This document shows positions 17,269-25,271 of a stretch of DNA of 64,000 nucleotides, piece after piece; within the stretch, counting starts at the first letter, position 1; each line of letters starts with the position of its first letter. Source of the DNA: a virus. The stretch lies in IMG/VR virus record IMGVR_UViG_3300009085_000022, positions 38,177-102,176 of that record, one strand, 5' to 3'. Under the pieces are notes generated by a model, which saw only the letters and a program-made list of their open reading frames with translations, was not told the DNA's origin and ran no database searches. The translations under genes were made by a program, and so were the position numbers.

Positions 17269-18094
17269 ACCCTTTATTATTTATTAATTTTGTTATAACT
17301 TCTTTATATTTGATAATGCCTAAATCTCCTAATGCTGGGGCACTGTTTATTTCGCATACTATAAATTTTGGATCTCTTTGCGTATTAGATTGTACTCTGA
17401 TATCTACTGCACCAATATCTAAACCAGTAGAATTAACACAATTACAGGCTGCTTTTTCCATCTCTTTCCAACATCTTGGACGATCAAATAGTTTATGATC
17501 TTCTCCTACCCAATTGGAATTAATAGAATTAAAAAACCATCTTTCTTTAGCATCTTTAGTCCTAAGTTTACGCCACGATAAAAATACTCCTATATCTTTA
17601 GCTACATGTAATCTATATTCTCTGGCATAATTATAGAACTTTTCAAAGTACCAACCATCAAAATTACCTTCAAAATGGCGATGTTTAGTTATCCAGGCTT
17701 TTAATTCTTCTTGATTATTAATCAATTCCATTCCTCTTCCCTGAAATCCAAATATTCTTTTAATTACGATTGGAAAATCCATTCCTTCTATACCAGTAAT
17801 ATCAGATACAGTTTGAAAACCAGTTTTTTTTATAGTTGGGATATCAATATCTATACACCATTCTGCCTGTGGAACTTTTAATTGTTTAAAACACTCCTTC
17901 ATACGAAGTTTTGATCTACTATTTTGGATAGCATCTATTGTATTAATTTCAATAATACCTGGGATTCTACCAAAAATTTTTTCAGTTTTAGTCAAAGATC
18001 CTAATCTTACAATTGCTTTAAAATCAGTTAATATTGATTTTCTTAATGGTTTTGCAGTAAAATTAGCAGTACGAACTCTAGCAAATCTTTTCAT
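17261..18094 (-). CDS. ATP-grasp (RimK-like) ligase
   Basis: A 277-aa protein. FPIVIKRIFGFQGRGMELI near residue 127 is the ATP-grasp nucleotide-binding lysine and glycine-rich loop. DGWYFEKF follows, and VCEINSAPALGDLG near 247 supplies the Glu-x-Asn magnesium ligands. Such enzymes ligate an amino acid or amine to an acyl-phosphate, as RimK does on ribosomal protein S6. It overlaps neighbours on both sides (8 and 4 nt) in the amide-bond cluster, so it probably acts in the same pathway as the amidoligases. Confidence 0.88.
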   Translation of the reverse strand: MKRFARVRTANFTAKPLRKSILTDFKAIVRLGSLTKTEKIFGRIPGIIEINTIDAIQNSRSKLRMKECFKQLKVPQAEWCIDIDIPTIKKTGFQTVSDITGIEGMDFPIVIKRIFGFQGRGMELINNQEELKAWITKHRHFEGNFDGWYFEKFYNYAREYRLHVAKDIGVFLSWRKLRTKDAKERWFFNSINSNWVGEDHKLFDRPRCWKEMEKAACNCVNSTGLDIGAVDIRVQSNTQRDPKFIVCEINSAPALGDLGIIKYKEVITKLINNKGYA

Positions 18095-18486
18095 CTATTA
18101 GGTAGTTTTGTTTTAAAATAAGTTTTCCAATCTCCAGATTCAACAAAATTTCTGGAATTTTTATGTATATTATTATATACATATATATAAGCCTTGCCAA
18201 ATTCAGTATCGATTTCTAATCTATCATACATACCGAATTTAGGGTTAGTAGCTACAAATCCTTCTAAGCGATCTAATCGTTTTAAGGTATTCTCATCTAC
18301 TTCATACACTTCTCCTTTTATTTCAATAGGATTATCATTATTTAAGATAACACCAGGAAACCAACCTAAGTCTACCATAGAAAAAAGCTTGGGGCTTTTT
18401 GTTTCCCCAAGCTTTGTACTTTCAACTAATAAACCATGATTTCCTAATCCACTTAATAATGAGCCATAAACAAATACTTTATTCAT
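18091..18486 (-). CDS. Gamma-glutamylcyclotransferase-like protein (AIG2 fold)
   Basis: A 131-aa protein with FVYGSLLSGLGNHGLL, the YGSL substrate loop, and VYEVDENTLKRLDRLEGF near residue 63, where the glutamate is the catalytic acid of the family. The usual reaction releases 5-oxoproline from gamma-glutamyl peptides or amines. Located directly between ATP-grasp and class I amidotransferase genes, it may remove or recycle gamma-glutamyl groups added by the ligases. Confidence 0.85.
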   Translation of the reverse strand: MNKVFVYGSLLSGLGNHGLLVESTKLGETKSPKLFSMVDLGWFPGVILNNDNPIEIKGEVYEVDENTLKRLDRLEGFVATNPKFGMYDRLEIDTEFGKAYIYVYNNIHKNSRNFVESGDWKTYFKTKLPNR

Positions 18487-18490
18487 TATT

Positions 18491-19225
18491 CTAATTTTCT
18501 TTAATTTCTACTTGAATAAATTGTTCAACTTCATTATTCTTAGACCTTTGAAGTAATTCTAAGATAATATAATCTCCTAATGGATCATTATGAAGCTCTT
18601 CTGGATGGTATTGTAACCCATATATAGGCAATCTTCGATGTCTGAATACTTCAATATTTGGATTCTTTTTACCAGAATAAACTCCCAGTATTTCTAATGT
18701 ATGATCAGGAAAATTATATGTTGATACACATTGATGGTGCATAGAATTAACTTTAATTCTTCCTTTACCATTAGCTCTTTCATATTCAGTTTTAAAAGTC
18801 GAAGGAACTAATTCTATATCATGTACTGTATCAAATCTGGTTTTATCATTAGTTTCATGAAACATATGCTGAATTAATTTTGCTCCATATAAAACAGCAA
18901 GACTTTGACAACCACGACAAATTCCTAGTACGCTGATGCCTAATGCAATATACTCAGGTAATATCTGAGTATCCATATATTCTTTTATTGGATCAGGTTT
19001 TGATGTGTAAAAATGAGGAATAGCATTATATCTTCCAGGATCAACATCTGCACCACCTGGGACAACTATTAAATCAATTCTTTCGTCCACAGGTTCTTCT
19101 GGTGATATTATTCTAACATTGCCAAATCCTCCTAAATATTCCATATAGGCAATACTAGACCCAAAACTATTATCTCCAGTTTTCCAACCAAACAGTCCGA
19201 TTAAAGGTGTTTCATTTTGTGGCAT
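18491..19225 (-). CDS. Class I glutamine amidotransferase / gamma-glutamyl hydrolase (PuuD-like)
   Basis: A 244-aa protein of the peptidase C26 type. VVPGGADVDPGRY near residue 53 is the oxyanion strand, LGICRGCQSLAVLYG near 98 holds the nucleophilic cysteine, and YGLQYHPEEL near 213 gives the His-Glu pair. PuuD-like enzymes hydrolyse gamma-glutamyl amides. With the cyclotransferase next door it is the second enzyme here expected to act on gamma-glutamyl bonds. Confidence 0.9.
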   Translation of the reverse strand: MPQNETPLIGLFGWKTGDNSFGSSIAYMEYLGGFGNVRIISPEEPVDERIDLIVVPGGADVDPGRYNAIPHFYTSKPDPIKEYMDTQILPEYIALGISVLGICRGCQSLAVLYGAKLIQHMFHETNDKTRFDTVHDIELVPSTFKTEYERANGKGRIKVNSMHHQCVSTYNFPDHTLEILGVYSGKKNPNIEVFRHRRLPIYGLQYHPEELHNDPLGDYIILELLQRSKNNEVEQFIQVEIKEN

Positions 19226-19227
19226 AA

Positions 19228-19569
19228 TTATATCGTTTTATAAGTAGGTATATTAAATCCTATTTTTAAAGAAGTACTGTCAACTAATGTAAATTGTTTT
19301 ACACAATCTATAAAAGTTTTAACTCCAAGATCAGTAGTTGATACTGGTATTACAGTTTTTCCTGTAATTTTATTTGAATATAACCTACCTTCTGCTTTTG
19401 CTCTACCGACTTTTTTTGCAAAAGTATCTTTAGGACTGCATAATGCAATACTAAGTTTAAGAAAATTCTTTGATTTTCTTAGGATTCTTTTCTCTGTAGA
19501 ATAAAGTCCTGCAATAGTAAACCGTTGATTATCAACAGTTGTACCGTGAAAAAATAACACATTTTCCAT
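19228..19569 (-). CDS. Hypothetical protein, 113 aa
   Basis: A basic protein with the run DTFAKKVGRAKAEGRLYSNK near the middle, a pattern also seen in small phage proteins that resemble nucleic-acid-binding factors. It ends 2 nt before the amidotransferase gene, so it is co-transcribed with the cluster. No family assigned. Confidence 0.6.
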   Translation of the reverse strand: MENVLFFHGTTVDNQRFTIAGLYSTEKRILRKSKNFLKLSIALCSPKDTFAKKVGRAKAEGRLYSNKITGKTVIPVSTTDLGVKTFIDCVKQFTLVDSTSLKIGFNIPTYKTI

Positions 19570-19572
19570 AAG

Positions 19573-19743
19573 TTAATTTTTTTTAATTTTTAATAAATCT
19601 TCAATGTTTGTTATTGTATTAATATTTTCTATAATTTGTTTACCAAATTTTAGCATACTATTAAGTATGTAGTTTTTTTCTACTGGATTTAAAGCTAATT
19701 TAAATCTAATTTCTTCGTCTAATATTTCTTCTGCTGAGTCCAT
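19573..19743 (-). CDS. Small hypothetical protein, 56 aa
   Basis: An ORF of 56 codons (MDSAEEILDEEIRFK... ending LLKIKKN) fills the gap between two genes and stops 3 nt before the next start. It is predicted wholly helical and charged. Its N-terminus (AEEIL) resembles that of the next gene upstream, MKTAEEIL, which may mean a distant common origin. Confidence 0.55.
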   Translation of the reverse strand: MDSAEEILDEEIRFKLALNPVEKNYILNSMLKFGKQIIENINTITNIEDLLKIKKN

Positions 19744-19762
19744 ATTTTTATATTTTATCTAT

Positions 19763-20023
19763 TTACTTATCCTTCAAAGCCTGGAGTTCGGCTTCAATCC
19801 TTTTTATATCTGAATTGTATGCCAAATGTCCATGAGCAACATTTTTGTAACATACTATCAACATTTCCATCTTCTCAATGATAGCCTTGTCGGTAGCTGA
19901 ACTCTGGGCGGCGAACTCTTGCATAGCATCTATAATTGCTACATGATATTCACAAGCATATTTATCAAATGGCACATTTATTTTACCACAATGCCTTTCA
20001 AGTATTTCTTCTGCTGTTTTCAT
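19763..20023 (-). CDS. Hypothetical protein, 86 aa
   Basis: A helical protein (MKTAEEILERHCGKINV...IDAMQEFAAQSS...IEAELQALKDK) of a type common in Bacteroidetes phages and prophages. Its codons use more G and C than the surrounding genes, as do the next two genes, pointing to a recently acquired block. Confidence 0.6.
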   Translation of the reverse strand: MKTAEEILERHCGKINVPFDKYACEYHVAIIDAMQEFAAQSSATDKAIIEKMEMLIVCYKNVAHGHLAYNSDIKRIEAELQALKDK

Positions 20024-20037
20024 ATCTGTGTTAGTTG

Positions 20038-20226
20038 TTAAACTTCATTATAATCAACCTGAAGCGGTTGTAATATCTCATCTATCTGATATGTGTCATA
20101 AACAATGTTATCAGATTTAAGCCAGTCAGGAAGCAATACTTTTGCCTCAGCAATAGAGTATCCAGATATATCATAACATATTCTGGCTTTTTCTCCATTA
20201 AACGTGTAATTTATAAATACCAACAT
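20038..20226 (-). CDS. Hypothetical protein, 62 aa
   Basis: A 62-aa protein with a beta-strand start (MLVFINYTFNGEKARICYDISGYS) and an acidic end. It lies in the GC-richer block 19,763-20,795. No family recognised. Confidence 0.55.
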   Translation of the reverse strand: MLVFINYTFNGEKARICYDISGYSIAEAKVLLPDWLKSDNIVYDTYQIDEILQPLQVDYNEV

Positions 20227-20246
20227 ATCTCTGTTATTTGATTAGA

Positions 20247-20795
20247 TTACACTCCATCAAATTGAGGGTTTAAAACTGGACACGTATTGCAACTTTCACT
20301 ATTCTGATTAGGGCATGAATGGCACTCGGCGGGTATGTCTTTAATCAGTGGTTCAGACTTTGGACTATCAAGAAGTAAAGCATCATAATTAGCTCTACTC
20401 TTATTACCGAGAAAGTCAGATAATTGTTTCTCTAATTCCTTTGTTTCCTCTCTCTGCCCGGCATCAGTCATAAACCATTCATCCCTAAATTTATCCCATT
20501 CCCTTGTCAGGTGATGAGACCTGATAAAAGATTGCACACAGGATTCCATTTCAGGAGTTATACTCTGCCCGGCAACCATATTGTTGACGTCAACGGAATG
20601 GTCGGAGGTGCAAAGATCATCTGGTAATGATTCTCCATTTAACATTGAATGACAATAAGGGCACATATAATTAATAGAACAACGTTCCATAATTGTTCCA
20701 CAATCTTCGGCTGGGCACATCACCTTCTCCCTGCTTAGTGGCGGGGAGGTGGGCTCATCTGTCGCCAAATTGTCGACGGTTGGTTTGTTTTTCAT
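20247..20795 (-). CDS. Zinc-ribbon-containing hypothetical protein, 182 aa
   Basis: Three cysteine clusters are visible: CPAEDCG...CSINYMCPYCH near residues 27-55 and CHSCPNQNSESCNTCP near 158-175. They could form two small zinc sites around a helical centre (TKELEKQLSDFLGNK). GC content and codon use differ clearly from the AT-rich neighbours, suggesting horizontal acquisition. The function is unknown. Confidence 0.6.
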   Translation of the reverse strand: MKNKPTVDNLATDEPTSPPLSREKVMCPAEDCGTIMERCSINYMCPYCHSMLNGESLPDDLCTSDHSVDVNNMVAGQSITPEMESCVQSFIRSHHLTREWDKFRDEWFMTDAGQREETKELEKQLSDFLGNKSRANYDALLLDSPKSEPLIKDIPAECHSCPNQNSESCNTCPVLNPQFDGV

Positions 20796-20798
20796 CGG

Positions 20799-21782
20799 TT
20801 AATTATTTAAAAGATTGTTAATTTCTTCTACAGCTTTTAATACTCCAATTTTTTTAATTAAATCTGTAAAATCTTTGCATTCAAATTCTATAGGTATAAA
20901 TCTACTAGGAATATTATACATATTAAAATAAGAATTAGCTTGTTCCATTCCTTGAGTATCATTATCAAATAATGTAATAATTTTACTAAATCTTATTTTA
21001 TATTCATCTACAACAGAATCTTTAATAAAACAAGTTTCTGATTGTATAGCTATAGAAGGAATTCTCATATTTTCATATAAAGCCATTACATCTTTTAATG
21101 ATTTTGTAATGATAAGTAGTTTGCCTCTTTTAGGTAATTGAGTATAACCTGAATGTACTCCATAAGGATGATTATTACGCCATTTCTTACGTTTATTAGC
21201 AAAAGGACGATATATCTTAAAAGTTAAATTATTGTCTTTATATTCAATATATGCATATGCTATTCCAGGAGTATCAACATAGAAAGAGTTATGAAAATAC
21301 CCTGATATGGGCTTTACATTATATAAATTTAAAGTATTTAGTGATATACCAAATTCTTGCCAATATATTATATCTCGTTGTTCCCAAGGTCTAGCTACAA
21401 TATCCAATTTACAAACTTCTTTAGCTTTTAAATCTATAGTTTTAGATAGTTTAGATGTTGATGTAGATGATTGTATTAAATCTCCATATATTTTTTGGAT
21501 AGTCTCATGATAAGAAGACATGCCTAATAAATTCATTACAAAAATTATACAATCTCCTCTTCTACCAGCAAAATCTTTAAACAACAAACAATTATTACGC
21601 TTTGAATAAAATATATTAAAACTTGGAATTTCATCTCCTCTTCTTAATGGACTATTATATGTTTGTCCTAATTCAAAGTCTCCTATATAATACTTAAAAA
21701 TCTCCTGTTCTGAGAACCTATTTAATAATTGATCTTTAGTAATAAACTCAGTATTATATTTTGATTCATTTAGATTTACCAT
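20799..21782 (-). CDS. DnaG-type DNA primase (TOPRIM)
   Basis: A 327-aa protein. The N-terminal part (LRRGDEIPSFNIFYSKRNN, FKDFAGRRGD) matches the conserved region after the zinc finger of DnaG-like primases, with the finger itself missing or degenerate. The TOPRIM domain shows LLIITKSLKDVMAL near residue 220, where lysine stands at the usual catalytic Glu position, and ITLFDNDTQGMEQA near 268 with the D-x-D pair. It would prime DNA synthesis with the helicase at 25,272. Confidence 0.8.
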   Translation of the reverse strand: MVNLNESKYNTEFITKDQLLNRFSEQEIFKYYIGDFELGQTYNSPLRRGDEIPSFNIFYSKRNNCLLFKDFAGRRGDCIIFVMNLLGMSSYHETIQKIYGDLIQSSTSTSKLSKTIDLKAKEVCKLDIVARPWEQRDIIYWQEFGISLNTLNLYNVKPISGYFHNSFYVDTPGIAYAYIEYKDNNLTFKIYRPFANKRKKWRNNHPYGVHSGYTQLPKRGKLLIITKSLKDVMALYENMRIPSIAIQSETCFIKDSVVDEYKIRFSKIITLFDNDTQGMEQANSYFNMYNIPSRFIPIEFECKDFTDLIKKIGVLKAVEEINNLLNN

Positions 21783-21969
21783 ATATAATTTTTATTAAAA
21801 AATAACTTCCAAATCCAATATTTAATAACATTACATATTGTTCAGTAGTAATAAACAATATAATATTTAGTATTATAAAAACTATATAAGAATATCTAGG
21901 ATTTTTATGAATAAAATAATAACCTGTACAACTTAGTATACAGGTTATTATTTGTATGAAAATATTCAT
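21766..21969 (-). CDS. Small membrane protein, 67 aa
   Basis: Two to three hydrophobic segments (FIQIITCILSCTGYYF, IVFIILNIILFI, IGFGSYFLIKIIYG) indicate an integral membrane protein. The end overlaps the primase start by 17 nt. The function is not apparent. Confidence 0.55.
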   Translation of the reverse strand: MNIFIQIITCILSCTGYYFIHKNPRYSYIVFIILNIILFITTEQYVMLLNIGFGSYFLIKIIYGKSK

Positions 21970-22045
21970 ATAAATATAAATAAATGTATTAATAGATAAA
22001 TTATTAATAAAATAAAAAGTATATTATTATTAATTCTGATTTTTT

Positions 22046-22708
22046 TCATTGTAAGATCATTATTAAACAATCTATATTTATATTATTTGGAAGACTTCTA
22101 TATTCTATTCTATCTCCAAATATACCAGGTTTTATACTATATACACCCTTAACTCTTTTAGTATCTGATATTGATTTTTTAAAAAACATATCTATTTTTT
22201 GAATAACAGATAAATAATTAAATAAACAAGTATACTCTTTTTGAATTTGTTCTGCTTCATATCTATATTTATCTTCTACTGTAATTTTTTTATAAATAGG
22301 ATAATCAAACTTCTTATGTTCAGTAAAATTTAATTGTAAAGATGCTTTTACTTCTCCACGTTTTAATAATTTACCTAATTTTCCTTTAGGATAAATAGAG
22401 AATTCTTCTAATACTTCTATTTCTTTTTTAGATAAATTATCTTTATCTTTTCTAAACTCAATTAATTCTATGTCATTAAATTTATGATATGGAATGATTT
22501 CCATTTTAAACCCTTTTTTACTTAATATAAGTTGTTCAGTAAAAATTAATTTTTTTAAAGCAAAAACGGCATCTAAAATATTATTTTCAGGATTTGTACG
22601 AAGTTCTCCTAGAAAAGGATTACCATCTAAATTATTAGTAGCTTTATAAGCTGGTATAATTTTGTTATCTTTAGATACAAAAAATTCAAATTCTATTCCT
22701 ATTTTCAT
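22046..22708 (-). CDS. Third amidoligase-like protein, shortened
   Basis: A 220-aa protein starting MKIGIEFEFFVSKDN, the same E-x-E/D-F strand as the COOH-NH2 ligases, with IEYRSLPNN near residue 200 matching their late EYR motif. The His-x-His strand of the other two copies is not obvious, and the protein ends soon after the last motif, so it may be reduced or inactive. It lies apart from the main cluster, separated by primase and an acquired block. Confidence 0.65.
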   Translation of the reverse strand: MKIGIEFEFFVSKDNKIIPAYKATNNLDGNPFLGELRTNPENNILDAVFALKKLIFTEQLILSKKGFKMEIIPYHKFNDIELIEFRKDKDNLSKKEIEVLEEFSIYPKGKLGKLLKRGEVKASLQLNFTEHKKFDYPIYKKITVEDKYRYEAEQIQKEYTCLFNYLSVIQKIDMFFKKSISDTKRVKGVYSIKPGIFGDRIEYRSLPNNINIDCLIMILQ

Positions 22709-22728
22709 ATTATTATTTTTTAATTATT

Positions 22729-23439
22729 TTATCGTCTTTTATCATATGGGTATAATGTTTTAACTATATCACTTTGCCAATACTCCTTAGAATCTATATC
22801 CATAAGAGTCAGTATTCCTTCCCAACCAGCCCCCTGATCTAAATTCCAGACATTACTTACATGTACTGGTTTTAAATTAGGATGCGACCAAGATGTAGTT
22901 GTATGTCCTACAAAAACTTCATCAAATTCTTTTGCAATAACTCCTTTACTTTTCCATTGATCCCACATGCAAGCTATTTGAAATAGTCTTCTATCCCAAA
23001 GAAGAGTATCTTTATCTTGATCTTTGATAGGAAGTTTCCATTCAAATCCTCCATGAACAAAGCATTTATTATCAGGTGTTACATGATAATATTTTGCATT
23101 AATTAACAAATCTCTATGTTTTTTCCAGTCAATTTTATCTAATTCTGTATGCCTATTATAAGCATTTATAGTAGCTTGTCCGCCTTGACTAGTCCAACTA
23201 ACAGGTGTAGCTCCAGTTTTAAACCAATCTAATAACCACTCATCATGATTACCAAGTACATATATAAGTTTTTTAATTTTCAATAATTCATGAAAACATT
23301 CTGGAACTTCTGGCCAACCATCAGCTGTATCTCCAAGTACTATAAGTTCATCTTCATCATAATCAAATCTTGATTCTTGAAAAACTTGTCTTAAAGCTTT
23401 ATAAGCTCCATGCGGGTCACCTAAAGCAAATCTTCTCAT
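22729..23439 (-). CDS. Serine/threonine-type metallophosphatase
   Basis: A 236-aa protein of the PPP/lambda phosphatase type: FALGDPHGAYKAL near residue 4, VLGDTADGWPE near 34, VLGNHDEW near 58, FVHGGFEW near 107 and VGHTTTSW near 172. These residues bind two metal ions. The first motif has DPHG where DxHG is expected. In lambda the enzyme dephosphorylates proteins or small phosphates; the target here is unknown. Confidence 0.88.
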   Translation of the reverse strand: MRRFALGDPHGAYKALRQVFQESRFDYDEDELIVLGDTADGWPEVPECFHELLKIKKLIYVLGNHDEWLLDWFKTGATPVSWTSQGGQATINAYNRHTELDKIDWKKHRDLLINAKYYHVTPDNKCFVHGGFEWKLPIKDQDKDTLLWDRRLFQIACMWDQWKSKGVIAKEFDEVFVGHTTTSWSHPNLKPVHVSNVWNLDQGAGWEGILTLMDIDSKEYWQSDIVKTLYPYDKRR

Positions 23440-23789
23440 AATTTATCTATATTTAATTGTATAATACATAATACCATTTTTGTACCAGTAGTATTAATAT
23501 AAGGCGTTTCAATAATACGTATTGTATACGGTTCTAATATTTCAATAATTTCTTTTTTAACAATTTTTTCTATATCTATAAAAAATTGTGGTTTTCCTAC
23601 AAAATTATAAATAGTAGAAAGAATTTTTGCTATTGATTTTTTATGTGCTATTATTTGGTAAGTATTACCTAGTGAAAAAATTTGACAATTAGCAGTTGGA
23701 CTATGGTTAACATAAAATACAGGATAATCATCTATACAGATTGCACTTGTTTTTGGATATTCCTTACTTATTTCTTTAATTGTTATCAT
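23436..23789 (-). CDS. Hypothetical protein, 117 aa
   Basis: A 117-aa protein of alternating hydrophobic residues (ISKEYPKTSAICIDDYPVFYV, FSLGNTYQIIAHKKS) suggesting an alpha-beta fold. It is coupled by ATGA overlap to the phosphatase. No motif recognised. Confidence 0.6.
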   Translation of the reverse strand: MITIKEISKEYPKTSAICIDDYPVFYVNHSPTANCQIFSLGNTYQIIAHKKSIAKILSTIYNFVGKPQFFIDIEKIVKKEIIEILEPYTIRIIETPYINTTGTKMVLCIIQLNIDKL

Positions 23790-23811
23790 GATAATATTTT
23801 TTTAAAATTTG

Positions 23812-23896
23812 TACCACTGATAGGACTTGAACCTACACGACCATAAAGATCAAGGGATTTTAAGACCCTCTCGGCTACCAATTACGACACAGTGGC
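23812..23896 (-). tRNA. tRNA-Leu (anticodon TAA)
   Basis: An 85-nt class II tRNA with a long variable arm. The acceptor is GCCACTG/CAGTGGT (first pair G-U), the D arm contains AATTGGTAGCC, the anticodon loop CTTAAAA gives anticodon TAA, the T arm is TAGG-TTCAAGT-CCTA and A73 is the discriminator. It lies alone, immediately downstream of a terminator on the same strand. Confidence 0.92.
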
Positions 23897-23900
23897 GTGT

Positions 23901-23930
23901 AAAAAGGGAGCCTGTTTTCACAAGACTCCC
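23901..23930 (-). terminator. Intrinsic terminator after the 193-aa gene
   Basis: On the minus strand GGGAG-T-CTTGT, a GAAA tetraloop, then ACAGG-CTCCC form an almost continuous 10-bp stem followed by TTTTT. It separates the replication genes upstream from tRNA-Leu downstream. Confidence 0.85.
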
Positions 23931-23954
23931 AAACCTAAACTAACCAAACTAAAA

Positions 23955-24536
23955 CTAACCATTCATCCAATCCAGAGATGCAGGATTACCTCCTACAGTC
24001 TTTGGTATCAAAGCTTCTGCTGGAGTAGCTTCTTTAGGCTCTCCTCTTGTTGTAGAATCAGCACTACCAAGAGATAATGTATTAGGTACTGTTACTAGTT
24101 GTATAAAACTACCAAAAGATTTAAATCCTAAATATTGTGATTTTTTCTTCTTAGTACCATAACAAACTGCTACTCTAAAAAATTTATTTAATTCTGGTGC
24201 TACCATTCGCATAACACCATCTAATGCTTCCGTAGGCGTATTAAAAACTGGAAATTGTACATTATCTCCAAGAACTCCTTTCGCTAAATTAATAAGTCGT
24301 TGTGCCTGATATTTATTAAAAGCATCTGAATCAGGTTCACAATAATAGAACCCTTCATTTACTTCTCCTTTACCATCCGCAGCAATTACCTTATAATTAG
24401 GATTTTTATCTCCTGGATCTGTACTAGATTTCTTTTCAATTCTAACTCGAACATTCTCAACCACACCTGATAATCCATCATTAAAGATTTTTAATTCTTT
24501 AACATACTCTTCACTGTTGTTCAAATTTACTGACAT
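23955..24536 (-). CDS. Possible single-stranded DNA-binding protein
   Basis: A 193-aa protein. The middle (VENVRVRIEKKS...YKVIAADGKGEVNEGFYY) looks like an OB-type barrel, and a Ser/Thr/Pro linker leads to a short C-terminal tail, LDWMNG, like the protein-interaction tails of SSBs. It is the last gene before a strong terminator and lies next to ATPase and helicase genes, a place expected for an abundant SSB. The assignment rests on context and general features. Confidence 0.5.
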   Translation of the reverse strand: MSVNLNNSEEYVKELKIFNDGLSGVVENVRVRIEKKSSTDPGDKNPNYKVIAADGKGEVNEGFYYCEPDSDAFNKYQAQRLINLAKGVLGDNVQFPVFNTPTEALDGVMRMVAPELNKFFRVAVCYGTKKKKSQYLGFKSFGSFIQLVTVPNTLSLGSADSTTRGEPKEATPAEALIPKTVGGNPASLDWMNG

Positions 24537-24561
24537 AATTTTTATCTGTTTTTAATTAATA

Positions 24562-25269
24562 TTACTTACCTGTTTCATATATATCTATACATTCTGCTAC
24601 AAATCCTAAATCATTTGGAATATACAGGTCTTTAAACATTCCATAAGGACTTTTAGCTGGATATATATTATCTCTATTTGTTACAAATTGATACAGCATT
24701 CGTTTATCTGTATCATTCCAAGTTGTTTTAGTATAGAGAAGTACTGTAAACAACCCTTGCAGGTCTATTTTCTCATCAAGAAAACGTCCAATTGTACGAA
24801 TTTTCTTAATAGTTTCAAAACCTATCTCCACATCTTCAGAATGTGCTATCACAAAAGTTTTAATGTTGTCCCTTAATCTTCGACCAGTATTTAAAACTTG
24901 CATTGTGTGCATGGCTATTTCATTAAATTTGTCAAAGCCTTTTATCATAGCCTTTTCTGTAAATTCAAATGATAACATATAATTAAAATCATCTAAGACA
25001 ATATTAGTTATCTCAGGACGATTCTCATGTATATATATCATTGCTTTAGTAATCTTATTTGGATCTTCTGTATTTAAATAATTGCCTTTAGTCCCTTCAA
25101 AGAGAAGATATTCATTTCTCCAACCTTTAAAAGGAAAAGGTTTACCAGATACATTAATCACAAATGTTTCTTTAGGGTCCAAGCCCTTAATTCCCAGACT
25201 AGTAGTAGGAAATAATGATGTGCTTTTTCCTGTACCAGCGCTCCCTACAATTCCGATAAGCGAACTCAT
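24562..25269 (-). CDS. P-loop ATPase, RecA/Sak4-like (AAA_24 type)
   Basis: A 235-aa protein with Walker A GSAGTGKST at residues 9-17 and Walker B NIVLDDFNY near 88, followed by FVIAHSED as sensor strand. The size and arrangement match phage nucleotide-binding proteins of the Sak4/AAA_24 group, which act in single-strand annealing and recombination with an SSB. It is placed between the SSB-like protein and the helicase. Confidence 0.8.
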   Translation of the reverse strand: MSSLIGIVGSAGTGKSTSLFPTTSLGIKGLDPKETFVINVSGKPFPFKGWRNEYLLFEGTKGNYLNTEDPNKITKAMIYIHENRPEITNIVLDDFNYMLSFEFTEKAMIKGFDKFNEIAMHTMQVLNTGRRLRDNIKTFVIAHSEDVEIGFETIKKIRTIGRFLDEKIDLQGLFTVLLYTKTTWNDTDKRMLYQFVTNRDNIYPAKSPYGMFKDLYIPNDLGFVAECIDIYETGK

Positions 25270-25271
25270 TT

